Below are positions 43,609 to 54,185 of a stretch of DNA of 64,000 nucleotides, in pieces (position 1 is the stretch's first letter; every line of letters begins with the position of its first letter). A program made the translations under genes and the position numbers. The stretch covers positions 30,915,495-30,979,494 of the forward strand of contig NC_053146.1 of assembly GCF_016808335.1 (NCBI RefSeq), read 5' to 3'. Under the pieces are notes generated by a model that did not search any database, had not been told where the DNA came from, and saw nothing but the letters and a program-made list of their open reading frames with translations. Source of the stretch: Panicum virgatum. Lineage: Eukaryota; Streptophyta; Magnoliopsida; Poales; Poaceae.

Positions 43609-46095
43609 AAAGCAGAAAGGACTATGGTGAAACATGAATTCCAAAGGTGTGAAGCGAGCATAAGAGATATTCCCAACCATACCTTGCACATGTGAACTTT
43701 GAAGTGTCTATCATGCCATCTTGGGTAGTTGATGAATGGAATGGTCGCGAATCAAATCACTTCTAGTCTTCATGTCAAGTAGCTTGGGATTTTTCAATAA
43801 GTTTTCAAAACAAACCTTGCTTAGCTCCTCATTTGATTCTCTCAGATCGGTCAATGTGTATATGTCCTTACCAAGGCATTTGACTTGCCTTTTCTTCATC
43901 CTACTTCTAGTGATGGATATATGTGGAGCTCAAGGTAGGGCATGAAGTATAAGGCATACTTGTATCACATATATTGCAAAGTCAAAAACCGATCCAAAGA
44001 GAAAAACAAGTCATACAATCAGATCAAGATTTGCACGTGCATGGATTGTGATGGATGGAATGGAAACTCCTTTTGTATTATCTCTCTCCCTAAATAAATT
44101 CTTTTGAGAGCATGGCTATCTCTTTTTTTTCATGGTCCTTCATGTGCCCACATTTTTTTCTTTCTATTTTTTTCTCAATACTTGGACCTTCATGTGTCCA
44201 TATTTTTTTTCTCGATAGCCCATGCCTCTCTTTTTTTTAAAATAAAAACTGGAGAGAGAGACCAACACATATAGTGGAGCATTTATTTTGTGGAATGAGT
44301 GAATGGTACAATGCTAACTTCTCAAAGAAGCATAGCAAGGGGGTATATGGTGTGCACGTGAATCTTGATCATGAAAGCATAAAAAGAATTCTCTCAAGGG
44401 TCACAACAATTTGACAAAGCTCCATGCAAAAACAAGCAGCATATGTGTATATGGTTTTCAAGAAGTATCATCATATGGCTTTGGTAGGACTTTTGGCATA
44501 TCAAAGATGAGCTTTGCAAAGGTATTACAAATTTTCAAATAAATCTCCCAAGCACTTAAACAATAAAGAGCGAAGATCATATCATTCAAACCATATCTCA
44601 AACGTCAACTACTTAGATAAGCATGGCTTCCTAAGGATTTTTGTTCACAAGCATCAAGGTGATAAGTATGGAATAAAACATATGCAAGCCAACCGTAGGA
44701 AACATGTAGAGCAAGAAGATACACTGATTCATTATGAGTTTGATTTTAATGATTTAGAATTAAGGTCTATTCAAACTCATGAATCAAATAGAATTGAGAG
44801 GTAGAATGCGCACAAACCATCGCTCTTGAAGAAGATGGGGATCAAGGTAGTAGTTACTCAGCCAAACAAGAGGTGGCTGGTTGAATTTGGTGTCGTTGCC
44901 TTGTCCCTTGCCATGTTGGTGCAGACGATGTTGTGCGATACATATGTGGGAGATCTCGAATATGTATGGCAATGATTAACTTGTGAGATCTCCCCCACAC
45001 TTGTACTTGTACCTGGTGCTGAATTCAAAACAAAAGATGGAAACAAAATAATGGCTCTGCTGGTTTTAAGAACCAGGGAGCTCCTAAAATTTATTTGAAC
45101 TAAAATTTAATCTCACCAAGATACTTACTCAAGCAAGGCTGAACTAAGATTGCATCAACTTGAGTATGTTGTGCAACATTAATCCAAAACCTTGTCTTAC
45201 CTTTCCATTTGAATTCAGCTCAATGACTCACCCAATCGTATTTGAAGATTTCTGTAGGGGTCAGTCCACAAATGCAACCAATATCTATACAAGTATTAAC
45301 TCTAGAACATCAATCAAACTTGACACAAAGTCTAGTTTGACTGACAAGGACACTTTAACCTAAGCACCATGCTTAATTTAAAACGCCTACGAATGTATGC
45401 TGCAGACACACATTCAAACTAGAGCATACAAGAACAGACAAAGAAAACATGAAGCATGATTGAGCATTATTCAAACAGAGATAAGTATGAGCACGTACCT
45501 GGTGATCCTCGGGGGACCTCCTGGCAGGGCTTTGTTTAATGTCAAAAGCAGGACATTGAGAGCACTTACCATGGTGTCTTGTTGATGAAGAGTCAATGTT
45601 GTCACCATGACAATTCCTCTCATTTTTTTTCTTTTTTTATAGAGAGCAAGATGCAGGAACTAACACCAATTCGAAGACAAAATATGGATTGAGAAAGAAC
45701 TTACTTCGGGGTACTCACATACCTCCCCCACACTTGGAGTTTATAAAACTTCAAGTGTATGGAGTTCAAGTTTCCTTCTGTAGTTGTTCCTTCATCAAGG
45801 CATATCGAGGGGTTGTAGTTGGTATAGCTCTGATGTTCGTAGGAGTTGCTTGTCCATCATTCTTCTTGATCTTCCCCTAGAAAGGTTAGCTACCAAAAAT
45901 ACCCGAAGGAAAATAATACATACTAGAACATGCTCTCACTTTTATTGAAGGGAAATAAATAAGTAAACAAATAAATGATAATCTGGGCTATCTCCCGGCA
46001 GTGCTTTGTTTTTATGGTCATAAGCTCGACCATGAGAACTCTTGTAGCCATCATTGGTGATGGGTCATTGTTTCACCACCAATTGTTGCAGCTAG
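43609..46095 (-). other. Long 3' non-coding region of the gag-protease element
   Basis: About 2.5 kb without a supported gene. GTGTGGGGGAG polypurine-like motifs recur on the minus strand at about 45004-44988 and 45737-45721. T-rich runs occupy 44120-44240. Minus frames of about 62 codons (43711-43899) carry no known domain. Confidence 0.6.
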
Positions 46096-46880
46096 CTACA
46101 AGATTAGTGCCACGGTGCACCCACAAAATCTGCAATGTTTACGATCAACATATACATCTACAACCAACCTTCTGAAAGTTTTACAGAAGAGGACCATAAG
46201 GTGGTTGTAGTCCTCGTGTGTGCACGGTGCACTAAGCATGCCTGACTCTAGAGTTGCATTGAATGAGCATGGTATTTCAAAGATGACGGTCCTATGCTCA
46301 TCTGTGGAATCCTTTTCATCAGACTCTAGAGTCGGCGCCTCACAAAATTCCATGGCCCATGGATTCTCCATCTCAAGAGATTCATCGTGGGAAATCATAG
46401 TTGAGTCTCGATCATGGTCGAGAACAACTTTCTCGGGGCCAGAGGGAAGAGGTTCAAACTTGCTCAAGAGGGATGATGATCGTTCATCTTCACAAAAGTG
46501 AAGGATTTCATTCGAGTCATATTCAAAATGGGTTCGGATGACATGAACGGAGACTTATGCACCATCTCCTTGAGCGGGTTTAGCTTGGGAAAATGCTTCA
46601 CCATAGTATTTTCTAAGCAAGACGTAGCAGTGGCAGAAGTGGTTTTCCTAAGCATTTCATCTAGATTCCCTTGGGATGAGAGAAGCTTTTCAAGCGGGGA
46701 GCCTAGGAGAAGATCAAAATCGAGGATATCAAAGATATGGAAATCTAAGTTGACCTCAATTTTGTCTATCATGAGTGGCACGACACTTGCGACCTCCCGA
46801 CATTCAAGGATTTGTCCCGAGGGACAACTCTTTAAGAGCGTGTCGGATGGTCTTAGCGTAACATTGCCCAGAAGATTGTA
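46096..46880 (-). pseudogene. Athila-like protease (retropepsin-like) region
   Basis: The minus-strand frame 46781-46464 begins MPLMIDKIEVNLDFHIFDIL and continues DFDLLLGSPLEKLLSSQ. This is the second half of a retropepsin fold, in which the conserved G-x-P-(W/F) turn reads GSPLEKL. After a shift, the frame 46467-46096 gives an acidic segment with DSTDEHRTVIFEI and ends VDVYVDRKHCRFCGCTVAL, a tail I recognise from other grass Athila-like gag-protease proteins. The active-site DTG/DSG half is not visible as an open frame. Broken by at least one frameshift. Confidence 0.6.
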
Positions 46881-46889
46881 CGCTAAGTG

Positions 46890-47963
46890 CTATGGAAATA
46901 CATTAACCTCCATGACGGGGTTAATGTGGCCTTCTACGGTAGTTCCCCTTATAGAGCAGGGAGTGATCATGGAGGGAGAACTAATCCAAATTGCTTCAGA
47001 AAAGAGTTTCTCTCCATCGGACCACTCGCTCTCCATGGCTACCTCGAGGGATGCTTCATTATGAGGATTAAGAGGAGTAGGGGGTACCGTATGCCTAAGG
47101 GAAGGTTCTGTCAAGGGATCTTCGAATTGGTCGGCGTGGACAGAAGAAGGTTCCTTCCCTAATTGTGCATCTATGAGATTCGAAGTGTTTCTATGGTTTC
47201 CCAATGATTCATCCTCGAATCTCATAGAGAACTTCGGGGAGTGAATTTCTTCTCCCTCCGATGTTCCTGGTTCGGGTGAGGACTCTATGGCTGAATCTCG
47301 AGATATTGAAGATGAAGGATTGGGTTCAGCTGCTAAGAAATCCTCTTGGGTCAACTCACACTCCTCTTGGAGAGGATCATACTCGGCTGACAAGGAGGTG
47401 TACTCGGCAATATAATCTAGGATTTTATTAACCTCAGCCGGAAACTTTTGGAGGGGTACTCCTCCAGTGATGGAGTTGAGATAATCGGCAAAATCCTTAT
47501 CGAGACTCTTCTTAAATTTCCAAAGGACTAAAGGATTGAGTGTCGACATGATAGGGTCAGATTTCCCTAAGAGCGAAAATCTGGCCCAGGTTGCGCCTAA
47601 AGTTTCCTTCTCATTCTGTTGGAAGAAGTTGCTAGAGCATCTCGTCTTCAAAGAGTCCCAACTGCCCACGGTGTCATATGTATAAGATGTGTACCATTGC
47701 CCTGCCTTCTCTTTAAGAGAGAAGGGGAACAAGTTGCACCTAAGGACATCTTGTTTCACGCTTGCAGAGGCAAAGCACGAACAAAGCTGCTCAAACTCCC
47801 GTAGATGGTGGTTTGGGTTCTCGCTACTTAACCCATAGAAGGAAAGCTCCCGAACCATAGCGATAAGGTCAGGACAAGGTTCATAGCCAGATGTGGATGT
47901 GGATGATGGCTCATTGAACTCGCCCCTTGAGGTAGAGAGGCTGTGAAAGGATGGCTTCTCCAT
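46890..47963 (-). CDS. Retrotransposon gag protein, 357 codons open
   Basis: From the ATG at 47963 (MEKPSFHSLSTSRGEF) the frame is open to 46890. A further 52 codons upstream are also open but read through low-complexity leader sequence, so I prefer the inner start. Retrotrans_gag is at residues about 25-140 (LREFEQLCSCF, LFPFSLKEKAGQWY, WDSLKTRCSSNFFQ). A long Glu/Ser-rich acidic tail follows from about residue 190. No zinc knuckle is seen in the frame, which is unusual for gag. It is the longest uninterrupted protein frame in the window and lies just inside the primer site, as gag should. It would form particles; with no RT or integrase, mobilisation would need partners. Confidence 0.8.
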   Translation of the reverse strand: MEKPSFHSLSTSRGEFNEPSSTSTSGYEPCPDLIAMVRELSFYGLSSENPNHHLREFEQLCSCFASASVKQDVLRCNLFPFSLKEKAGQWYTSYTYDTVGSWDSLKTRCSSNFFQQNEKETLGATWARFSLLGKSDPIMSTLNPLVLWKFKKSLDKDFADYLNSITGGVPLQKFPAEVNKILDYIAEYTSLSAEYDPLQEECELTQEDFLAAEPNPSSSISRDSAIESSPEPGTSEGEEIHSPKFSMRFEDESLGNHRNTSNLIDAQLGKEPSSVHADQFEDPLTEPSLRHTVPPTPLNPHNEASLEVAMESEWSDGEKLFSEAIWISSPSMITPCSIRGTTVEGHINPVMEVNVFP

Positions 47964-48140
47964 GGGTAGCGGGGGTGAAGATAGCAGAAAGAAAATTAAA
48001 AAATGATACGAAATAAATTCCGTAGGATAGAGAAGCTTTTCAAGGACAACTTCTCTATGGATAGCGGGGGTAAAGGTAGAAGGAAAGAAAAAAGAAAAGA
48101 TACGAGGACGACTAGGCAAGAAGAGAGATACAGCAACCGT

Positions 48141-48158
48141 TTCCCGGCAACGGCGCCA
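48141..48158 (-). other. Primer-binding site, tRNA-Asp type
   Basis: The minus strand reads TGGCGCCGTTGCCGGGAA, seven bases after the LTR end at 48166. Confidence 0.9.
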
Positions 48159-48165
48159 GAAAGCT

Positions 48166-49470
48166 TGTTGGGTATTTTAGCATCACGAATAAATCCGCAA
48201 GCGCACGGATACCGTTGTAGCTTTCACCTCAGAATATTCCAAGGGTTATCGAATCCACAGGGAATGTGTGTGCAATCTCTTCTATTCTAATCGGTCCAAG
48301 GACACACCAATATAGGTAGAAGGGAAGAGAGGATTCCTAAGATAGCACTACTGCTGAGTTAAAGGCCGATCTCTCGGGCACAATACTCGCTTCGGGCACC
48401 GGCTTACAACTGGTCTGCCAGTCGACTCCGGCCAATAGCTATACGCTATATCTGAACGTGGAGGATTACGAAGGACCAATAGGGCTGTCACCACCTACGG
48501 CCTACCTCTACTAAACCGTGGGATATAAGGCAAACGAAGGATAACCACTAGCCTAGACACCACATCTATGCTATTGATTACTACTGCAATCTAACTACGT
48601 ATGAGCTCCCGTAGTAAACTATAGCACTCTGTATTAATATAGAGCGACGAACCCACGAGTAAGAGAACTGATCTCACTCAACTACAAGCACTACTAGCAT
48701 ATACTATAACAAGTAAAATACTAGAGATAGGAACCACGAATACTTACTAAACTCCGAAGAATGTAGCAGCATCCGTAGAGGTACAAGCTGGGGCAGAGTG
48801 CCGACACTCCTGAACTTCTCCCGAACTACTCCCTCACTCTCGTAGAGGTACAATTTGGAGAAGAGTGCCAAAGACCAGTGCCCCTCCTGAGTACCTCTAC
48901 CCTCTCCCTAAGCTAACACAACTCTAAACACAAGAGGAGGCTTGAAGTTGAGCACTTGGATGGATGTGAACTCCAACTTGGTGGTTGTGTTGAAATGGAG
49001 CCCCTCCCCTCATATTTATAGAGGGGGTACATGGTGCTTTCAGCCAAGGATTGAGCCGGTGCCTCCTTGCACCGCCTTTGGCATTGAATGAGGGATCTCC
49101 ACGTGAAAGATGAGGCCGAGGCGAACTGACCTTAGGTCGGGCGACCTGGTTGGTCGGCCGACCGAAAAAGGTGGCCGAACCGCCTCAAACTTGGTCTGGA
49201 GGCTACTAGGTGGGCCTCCATGTCATACCCAGGGGTGTGGGTCCCTCTTAAGGTGGTTTAGATGCTCTGGTGGGCTCATGGATCCTCGTGAATGCGTCTG
49301 ATTCATTGAGAGGATGTTGCCACGGATTGATGACGTGTCACCTTGCTTGTGGGCTGCATTCCTTCTCATGTGAGGCTATTTAGTGGGCCATTTGATCCTT
49401 GTACATAGTTGCACATTTTGCCTTGAATTGAGGAGTGTGTTTCCCTACTCATGATGTGTGTTTTCACCAA
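48166..49470 (-). repeat. 5' LTR of the gag-protease element, start truncated
   Basis: Near-identical to 40723-41943 plus 43367 onward. Homology stops at TTTTCACC (about 49470), so about 140 bp of the LTR start are missing. The TATA-like box is at 49012-49024 on the minus strand. Confidence 0.88.
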
Positions 49471-49779
49471 GTCACTAAGCAAATGTGTAAATGAGCTCAT
49501 CTTATCTTTAACTTTCATGGGTGTATCTATAGGTGTCGTGTCCTCATCATCCTCCCCTTCTTGACAGCAAACCGTCCTCGGTTTGAGCTTAGTTGGAGGA
49601 CAGGTTGTAGGTAGTAGCCCATGGTGCTCCTCTTTTTGAAATTTAACCTGTTGCTTTAAAATAGAACTTGGAGATTTTGACATGACATGATTATTGTGAT
49701 TGTAACCGTCTAGTTGATCTTGTTGTTGCGCAACAAAAGGAGATTTCAGATTTGAACAAATGTAAACACGATGCACCAT
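49471..49779 (-). pseudogene. Short acidic frame of the same element
   Basis: The minus-strand frame starts MVHRVYICSNLKSPFVAQQQ and continues through EGEDDEDTTPIDTP and KVKDKMSSFTHLLSDL before running into LTR sequence. The second half recurs at 52790-52703 (DEDTTPIDTPKKVKDKM). No domain is recognised. Confidence 0.45.
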
Positions 49780-49795
49780 ATACTCTCCTTTACAA

Positions 49796-50782
49796 TTATA
49801 TTTGCCAATAAAATGATATACATCTAGATAACCATGTCAAATTAGCACATAAATTTTTTTCTTCCAAACTACTAAGAGCACATAGAGTATCAAACTCAAC
49901 ATATCCCAAAATATTTAAAGAAGACAATAATTTCAGCTCATCATGCGCACAAGTAATAGGCATAATAATCTTTTTTTCAGCACATGTACATTGCTCCAAA
50001 TCAAAATTATCATGCTCCTTCTCTACTTGTGACAAAGGTAATTCAAGAGAAGGTACTAGTATAGCATTATTTGCATCATTGGAGGGACAATTCAGCACAT
50101 CAATAGAGCTCTTACCTGATATATTTACCTGTTCTTTCTCAGTCGCCTTGTCCTCGTTTTCATATTCATGCTGCAAAATATTAGTTCCAATAATAGGCAA
50201 AACAATATCATCATTTCGTAAAAATTTAGATTTATATGAATTTGTTGTACCATCTAAAACAGCCCATTCTTTTCTAAAAGGTTCATTCTTTCTTCTCTCC
50301 ACTCTCAAATGATCTTCTCTTAAAATTTCAGCAGCGGTCATAGATTTAAGTGTAATTTTTCTACCATTGTAGTTGAAAGAATATCTATTTGCAACCTTTT
50401 TATGTACCACATTATTTATATTAATCCATGGCATTCCTAGCAACAAATGACATGCTTGCATTGGTACTATATCAAAATCAGCACTACTCTTGTAAAAACC
50501 AATGCTAAATTCAATATGTGCAAATTCAGTTACCTTAATCTTATCGTAAGAATTTACCCATTGCATGTAGGATGGATGTGGATGTGGCTTTGTGGTCAGA
50601 CCAAACTTCTCAACCGGCTCTAAACTTGCAAGGTTGTCGTAAGTCTCACCATCAATGATGACTCGGCAACGTCGCTCCATTACAGCAAAGAAAGTCTGGA
50701 ACAAATTGTTGAATTGATTTTGCTCCACTTTCTCCATTTGAGAATTTAGCACTCGTCGAGCAATCTCAGTGTTTCCTGACAT
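49796..50782 (-). CDS. Retropepsin-like protein of a gypsy-type element
   Basis: From MSGNTEIARRVLNSQMEK (ATG at 50782; nine further codons are open upstream) the frame of 328 codons is intact. Residues about 30-155 match the retropepsin-like domain common in grass gypsy polyproteins: RCRVIIDGETYDNLASLEPV, then KPHPHPSYMQWV, then IVPMQACHLLLGMPW. The catalytic triplet position reads DGE rather than DTG/DSG/DGG. The rest is Lys/Glu/Asn-rich without a domain. An isolated protease-like frame with no RT suggests a non-autonomous element or one truncated by rearrangement. Family assignment is by recognition of the motif string. Confidence 0.7.
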   Translation of the reverse strand: MSGNTEIARRVLNSQMEKVEQNQFNNLFQTFFAVMERRCRVIIDGETYDNLASLEPVEKFGLTTKPHPHPSYMQWVNSYDKIKVTEFAHIEFSIGFYKSSADFDIVPMQACHLLLGMPWININNVVHKKVANRYSFNYNGRKITLKSMTAAEILREDHLRVERRKNEPFRKEWAVLDGTTNSYKSKFLRNDDIVLPIIGTNILQHEYENEDKATEKEQVNISGKSSIDVLNCPSNDANNAILVPSLELPLSQVEKEHDNFDLEQCTCAEKKIIMPITCAHDELKLLSSLNILGYVEFDTLCALSSLEEKNLCANLTWLSRCISFYWQI

Positions 50783-51860
50783 TGTTAGTAAGTAGACAAG
50801 AGAAAACACAAAAGGTTATTCCTATCAACTACTATATGTGCATGTGGATGGTGGAAACACAATCTCGCACGTCTTACCAAGCTCTTACAAGTGTCCTTAC
50901 CAATGCAAAGCAGTGGATGGTACAACCGGTGGCTGATTCGTGATACTTACCAAGAGGGTGTGAAACCAAGATTGCAAGGATCCTTTTTCTGTACCAATCT
51001 GAAGTATATATGTGGAGCTTGAGAGGCTTAAAATATTGTAGCAAGGAATAGAAATAATTCAATTCAGAAATTGCAAAGTTGAAAATTAGTCCCAAGCTAG
51101 TCTATGTCGCCGGCCTAAACTTGTCTCGGACCTAGTTCAAGCAAGAAACAATATAACTCAGCACTAAGACTCAAAGGATGCAAGCACTTCTGAATTTTTT
51201 TTCTCTTTCTTTTTCCTTGCTTTTTTTTCTATTCCTTTTTTCTTTCCTTCTTTTTTTATGCGGCTTTTTTTCAGCACCTCTGCCTTTTACTCTTTTCTCT
51301 CAGAAAGTGCCGCAATACAGAGATCAACTCAAACTTGATCGCAGTCAAAGGAATTCGAGGCGATACACCTGCACGTTCTCTAATCTGAACACAAAAAGGA
51401 CCAGGCGACTACTAGAGATACAAGGAAACTAATATTCCATTCGTCACATGCCAAATTTTCTTTCCTTTTTTCCCACGCAGCAGTCTTTCCTTTTCTTTTT
51501 TTACTCACCTAAAATTAGGAACAGAACTACAAGACGACTCTTTCTCTTCCACGATGACTAAACTTGCCAACTTCTTTTACAACTTACCGCTTGCACCAAA
51601 ATACATGCACCAGCAAATCAGCAAGCAGGCAGTCGACACTAAGATCCTAGAACAAGATCTAGACACGGCAAACACAACGATACGGCGAGGGACCAAATTT
51701 CAGAAAAACAATCTGAAAAGAAAAATTGCAGCGGCAAAACGGGCTAATGGGATGGGAAAACAGCACGAACACAAAATTTTCTAGGGCTTTTTGGTGGACT
51801 GTGGGACAAAGGCGAAATTGATGAAACTAAAGATAGAGGTGAACCTGACGGTATACCTGA
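50783..51860 (-). other. Leader region, no gene
   Basis: AT-rich DNA with a T-rich run at 51190-51285. Frames up to 84 codons are by-products of the run or show no domain. Confidence 0.5.
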
Positions 51861-51861
51861 A

Positions 51862-51875
51862 GCTCTGATTACAAA
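51862..51875 (-). other. Degenerate tRNA-Met-type primer site
   Basis: The minus strand reads TTTGTAATCAGAGC immediately after the LTR end; the last nine bases fit the tRNA-Met site TGGTATCAGAGC with changes. Confidence 0.5.
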
Positions 51876-51876
51876 A

Positions 51877-52701
51877 TGATGGGAACGTTGGTTCCCGATC
51901 TTTCGTCAGGTTCTGGATAATTCTCGTTGTAGGCGGTGGCTGTTAATAAACACCCTAGGGTCATCGAGGGACCCCCTGGACGCGCCCCTATTGGGCTCCA
52001 ACACGATACACGGACCATCGGCCCAAAAACAGTGATGCAGCACCGGGACAGATTCTGGACGTAAACTTCCTCGGACGATTCCTGTCGACTCCGGAAGAAT
52101 TTGGGCCTGAGACTAGTTCCATTGGAAGCGTCATGGAATTATCTTTCCCACCATATAAAGTGTGCCCAAATCCGAGCGCGTATGTGACTGTGGCACCCAT
52201 TTTAGTGCAGACTGCTCCTGGACTCCGAAACGGACTCGAAGTTGACTTCTATTGGAACTCCAACTTGGGTTGGATGCCCTTGCTGGCCTCCTAAGGAGGT
52301 GGCCAACGTGGAGGACGTCCAAAGGACTCCTTGGTGTGTCTCCCATCTCCTTTGGGGTTGCTCCAATTTGGGCTAGGATCCCAAGGATGAACAACAAGCC
52401 CATGACGACGATATAGCTTCCGGCAGAAATAATGGCAGAATGTCTTGATGATTTGAAGACCTTGCCAACGAGTTATTGAGGTCGGACAAGATCTATTTGA
52501 AAGATTATCAAATAAGCTTTCCATCAAGTGCTCATTGACCTCAATCACACATCGGATGGATGAGTTACAGCCTTCCCATTGAAGCACTATTGGGCTGCCG
52601 ACGAACCGAATGTTGGACTTTGATGAGCTTGTACTTTGAAACGCATTTGTACCTACAAACAAATAAGGACATGTACATGTGGAACCAAGTGAGTTGTATC
52701 A
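51877..52701 (-). repeat. LTR, 825 bp
   Basis: Inverted ends TGAT and ATCA; on the minus strand it starts TGATACAACTC and ends GTTCCCATCA beside the primer-site-like sequence. Confidence 0.65.
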
Positions 52702-52990
52702 AAAGTCACTAAGCAAATGTGTAAACAAGCTCATCTTATCTTTAACTTTCTTGGGCGTATCTATAGGTGTCGTGTCCTCATCACCTTCCCCCCTGCCGGA
52801 GCATCGCCGCCGTTGAGCACACCAGCCGCCGCGTTCTGCTCCATGCAAATGAAGCCTCTCCGGCCATTCCGCACCACGCTCAAGTACACCAACAGGTGCG
52901 CCTTGAACCCCTAATGCTCTCTGGCCCCTCGGCCCTCGCCGCCGGCGACCCTCCGCGCAGGAACACAGCCCGGCCCCTCCTCTGCCTTCT
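52702..52990. other. Repeated fragment plus GC-rich insert
   Basis: 52703-52790 repeats 49471-49560 (AAGTCACTAAGCAAATGTG onward). At 52790 the sequence changes to GC-rich DNA (CCGCCGCGTTCTGCTCC, CTCGCCGCCGGCGACC) until about 52985. This could be a captured host gene fragment; I cannot name it. Confidence 0.5.
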
Positions 52991-53153
52991 TCCCCCTTGA
53001 GGCAGGGACTCATTTGCAATGATTCAAAATGTTCTAGGGTCCTTTCTGCAAAAGTCCAAGTCCTTTTCCTTCTTCCCCCTTGAGGCAGGGACCCATTTGC
53101 AATGATTCAAAATGTTCTAGGGTCCTTTCTGCAAAAGTCCAAGTCCTTTTCAT
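52987..53153. repeat. 83-bp tandem duplication
   Basis: TTGAGGCAGGGACTCATTTG at 52997 recurs at 53080, and the two 83-bp units are almost identical. The first unit starts where the GC-rich insert ends. Confidence 0.9.
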
Positions 53154-54185
53154 TGTGAACTTTGAAAATTCATAAGAAATTGTAGAAAAATAAAAAAATG
53201 CAAAACTAATTTTGTTGTGTTCTTTGTGACTAGCTCTACAAGATAATGTTATGGGTTTGATTTGAATCCCTGTGTAGCTAGTTTTTAAAAATAAGGTTAA
53301 GAAATAGCTTTTTCTATTTATATACTATTCTCTAGGGTTATTTTTTTCTGGTGAACCATGAGTTATGTTTTCTTTAGAGCATGCCTAGCTCTATGTAAAT
53401 TTTATAGACCCTTAGTGGAGTTTAGCTTGTACTTTTAAAATTTTCTTTACTATGTATTACTTATATCCTTAAATATTTATTTAAATTATTCCTATGGATT
53501 ATTTTAAAAACCTTTCTCCATGTTATTTTGTATAGTTAAAGTACTTGAAATGGATAATCTAGATTGTTTGAATGATTAAATTTACAACTTTATAGTTAAC
53601 GAAAGCTATACTCAAGCACCTCACTATTTTCAACTATTGCATTTCATATAGAAATCACCCCGTTAGCAGACAAAACATACGAGCTCATCCAAGAACTAGA
53701 CGGGGATATTTCTGAAGCCCAGGCCAACGTTGTTGAATTAACTGAAGTCCTGAACTCCGATTCCGAAGAGCCAAAGTCTACTGACTCTATAGACAATACT
53801 ACAGGCAAGACCCGATGTATAATCCTATTTTTTAATTTATGCAATTCATTACTATTTACTTGTGCATTTAAGTTATTGGAGTTGAATGAAAACCTTAGAT
53901 GCATAATTTTATGTACCTGTTGATTGAACACTAGAACTGAGTTCGCTTAGATGCTATGCTAATAGGATCGGTAAAAGTCGAGTGATTACCTGTCACTCGC
54001 AAGATTTATAGGAGTTGATTGTTTACATTCTTGCAATCACTATAAGGATCATGGACAAATTTGGTTACAAGTTTCATATTGGAAATCCGTCTGTGTTGAT
54101 AAATCACTAAGGCCGCAGTGTGTAGTAGCGGTGGTTAAGCATTTGAAAGTACTAGCCATATGCCGTAAATATGGTACGCGGTAAG
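53154..54185 (+). repeat. Left part of the chromovirus 5' LTR (only in copy B)
   Basis: AT-rich sequence with order and phrases typical of grass Tekay-like LTRs, for example ATGCAAAACTAATTTTGTTG and TAATGTTATGGGTTTGA. It continues without a break into the LTR part shared by both copies. An open, acidic frame at 53644-53815 (ELIQELDGDISEAQANVVEL) lies inside it. The exact LTR start is not seen. Confidence 0.55.

Larger units (their letters stand above)
40723..49470 (-). mobile_element. Athila-like non-autonomous element with gag and protease only (TR-GAG type)
   Basis: On the minus strand: 5' LTR (49470 to 48166, start truncated), tRNA-Asp primer site (48158-48141), gag (47963-46890), a protease-like region (about 46850-46096), about 2.5 kb of non-coding DNA, polypurine tract (43586-43574) and 3' LTR (43573-40723). 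No RT, RNase H or integrase is present. Elements with LTRs and gag but no pol are known in plants as TR-GAGs and rely on pol from others. The 3' LTR was later hit by a copia element. Outer flank at the 3' side is ATGGC; the other flank is lost. Confidence 0.88.
49471..52701 (-). mobile_element. Minus-strand gypsy-like element with a retropepsin ORF, partial
   Basis: On the minus strand: LTR (52701-51877), a degenerate tRNA-Met primer site, a leader of about 1 kb, a 337-codon protease-like frame and a short acidic frame (49779-49471). No RT, integrase or 3' LTR is present; the left end joins the truncated LTR at 49470. The final about 90 bp recur beyond the LTR at 52703-52790. Confidence 0.65.

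Noticed and set aside
51178..51432. 84-codon frame with a hydrophobic N-terminus resembling a signal peptide
   Set aside because: The hydrophobic part is encoded by a T-rich run, and no homology is evident.
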